From Eggerthellaceae bacterium (lineage in GTDB: Bacteria > Actinomycetota > Coriobacteriia > Coriobacteriales > Eggerthellaceae): a stretch of DNA of 32,903 nucleotides. The translations under genes and the position numbers were made by a program. This document shows, one piece after another, positions 31,959 to 32,903 of this stretch (position 1 is its first letter; each line of letters begins with the position of its first letter). The DNA lies in NCBI GenBank assembly GCA_030524475.1, contig JAUNGO010000024.1, positions 1-32,903 on the forward strand, given 5' to 3'. The notes beneath the pieces are model-generated. The model was not told the DNA's origin and made no database searches. It was given only the letters and a program-made list of their open reading frames with translations.

Positions 31959-32846
31959 TCAGGAACGCGCGGGCTCGCCGCCCCTTCCCGAGCGCTCTTT
32001 CGCGCCCTCCCCCGCGCCGCTTGCCGCTTTAAGCGAGGCCGCTTCCGCAGGCGTGAGCTCGCGCCACCGGCCGCGCGGGAGGTCGCCCAGCGAAAGCGGG
32101 CCGAACGACGCGCGGTGCAGCGCCACCACGGGATGTCCCACCGCCTCCAGCATGCGGCGCACTTGGCGCTTGCGCCCCTCGCGCAGGCCGACCGCCACGT
32201 ACGCGCACGCGCCCGATCGCTCGACGGCCGCCCGCGAGCGCTTGCCGTCGTGGCGCCGCGCGTTGCCGCTCGCCGCCGCGTCGCTCCCGATGAGCCGCGC
32301 CGCCTGCTGGGCTTGCGCGCCCTCAAGCAGGCGCACCTCGGCGGGCGCCGTCATGCCGTCGGACAGCCGCACGCCGCGGCTCAGCCGCTCGACCGCGCGC
32401 GCGTCGGGCGTGCCTTCCACCAGGGCGAGGTAGAGCTTCTCCACGTGCATGCGCGGGTGCAGAAGGGCGTTTCCCAGCTCGCCGTCGGTCGAGAACAAAA
32501 GCAGCCCCGTGGTGTCGGCGTCGAGGCGGCCCACAGGGTAGAGCCCCGCGAAGCGCCCCGCGTCTTTCGGCACGAGCTCGGCCACGCACGGGCGGCCCTG
32601 CGGGTCGGACATGGTGGTCACATACCCGGCGGGCTTGTGCAGCATGATGGTGACGGCCTCGCGCGGCGGCTCCACGCGCGCGCCGTCGAGCGCCACCTCG
32701 TCGACATCGGCGTCGACCTTCGCGCCCAGCTCAGACACCACGCGCCCGTTCACGCTCACGCGCCCCGCCGCGATGAGCTCCTCGCAGGCCCGCCGCGAGG
32801 CCACCCCCGCCCGAGCCAAGTATTTCTGCAACCGCATTTCGTTCAT
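31959..32846 (-). CDS. RluB/RsuA-family 23S/16S rRNA pseudouridine synthase
   Basis: The 295-aa product has an N-terminal S4 RNA-binding domain (MRLQKYLARAGVASRRACEE at residues 4-23) and the pseudouridine synthase catalytic motif GRLDADTTGLLLFSTDG near residues 106-122 with the catalytic aspartate in RLDADT. The later GRKRQVRRMLEAVGHPV is also typical. It resembles RluB most, but RsuA and RluE/F share these motifs, so the target base is not certain. A non-conserved insert (about 185-215) and a charged C-terminal tail are present. ATG 32846 follows GTGAGG with a 7-nt spacer. It heads the run toward tyrA, aroA and cmk, as in many Actinobacteria and Firmicutes. Confidence 0.93.
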   Translation of the reverse strand: MNEMRLQKYLARAGVASRRACEELIAAGRVSVNGRVVSELGAKVDADVDEVALDGARVEPPREAVTIMLHKPAGYVTTMSDPQGRPCVAELVPKDAGRFAGLYPVGRLDADTTGLLLFSTDGELGNALLHPRMHVEKLYLALVEGTPDARAVERLSRGVRLSDGMTAPAEVRLLEGAQAQQAARLIGSDAAASGNARRHDGKRSRAAVERSGACAYVAVGLREGRKRQVRRMLEAVGHPVVALHRASFGPLSLGDLPRGRWRELTPAEAASLKAASGAGEGAKERSGRGGEPARS

Positions 32847-32873
32847 AGCAATGCCTCACACATATGGACACGG

Positions 32874-32901
32874 GTGAACACGGGGACGTAGCCCTGTTCA
32901 C
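32874..32901. repeat. REP-like imperfect palindrome
   Basis: GTGAAC (32874-32879) and GTTCAC (32896-32901) flank GGG/CCC arms around an ACGTAG loop. The pattern GTGAACAC-GGGGACG resembles palindromic intergenic repeats linked to REP-associated tyrosine transposases in gut bacteria. It lies 28 nt upstream of the rluB-like gene and the window ends just beyond it, so its full extent is unknown. Confidence 0.5.
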
Positions 32902-32903
32902 TG

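Noticed and set aside
30665..32326. 553-aa version of TyrA
   Set aside because: The first 150 residues overlap the rluB-like gene and are low-complexity shadow; a normal TyrA N-terminus begins near 31876 or 31852.
1..32903. CRISPR arrays, rRNA, prophage or insertion sequences
   Set aside because: I saw no regularly spaced repeats, no rRNA or convincing tRNA sequence, and no transposase, integrase or phage genes.

Overview
The window is 32.9 kb of very GC-rich DNA in which almost every gene lies on the minus strand; the only plus-strand gene I accept is a PucR-type regulator at 24401-26155. Gene content points to an anaerobic gut actinobacterium of the Eggerthellaceae (Eggerthella/Gordonibacter/Adlercreutzia group): several cytoplasmic molybdopterin oxidoreductase genes with small ferredoxin-like partners, MFS transporters, an [FeFe] hydrogenase, an oxygen-sensitive IspH, and Actinobacteria-like housekeeping gene order. 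This assignment is inference from gene content, not from a search.

Layout from the right end, in the direction of transcription: a housekeeping operon rluB-like, tyrA, aroA, cmk, plsC, ispH (32846 down to 26875), with overlaps or short gaps throughout. Then comes a small zinc-ribbon protein gene with a foldable 5' leader, and the divergent PucR-type regulator. Facing away from that regulator is the operon of catalytic subunit 2 plus a two-cluster ferredoxin subunit (23996-21322), closed by two terminators. Next is an operon of a DapB-like dehydrogenase plus an MFS transporter (20871-18500), a strong hairpin, and catalytic subunit 1 plus a second copy of the same ferredoxin subunit (18355-15714). 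Two ferredoxin-type/radical SAM genes (15572-13850), an iron-type alcohol dehydrogenase with its own promoter, another MFS protein, and a two-gene NAD(P)H-type [FeFe] hydrogenase (11055-7448) follow. After an elaborate inverted-repeat element come a lipoprotein and a fused permease-ATPase ABC transporter, and finally the housekeeping run DUF512 radical SAM, der, plsY, gpsA (4808-74).

The two housekeeping blocks look like the halves of one conserved actinobacterial locus separated by about 22 kb of accessory anaerobic redox metabolism. The most interesting part is 15.7-26.2 kb: two diverged molybdenum enzymes of the acetylene hydratase/transhydroxylase/catechol dehydroxylase type, each paired with a ferredoxin subunit whose gene lies in a 380-bp block that is identical in both places; a dehydrogenase and a transporter; and a PucR-type regulator. 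The promoters of the enzyme-2 operon and of the dehydrogenase operon share the same sequence element (TTGTCCATTGTYGGC) at exactly the same distance from a -10-like box, which argues for co-regulation as one pathway acting on an unknown substrate.
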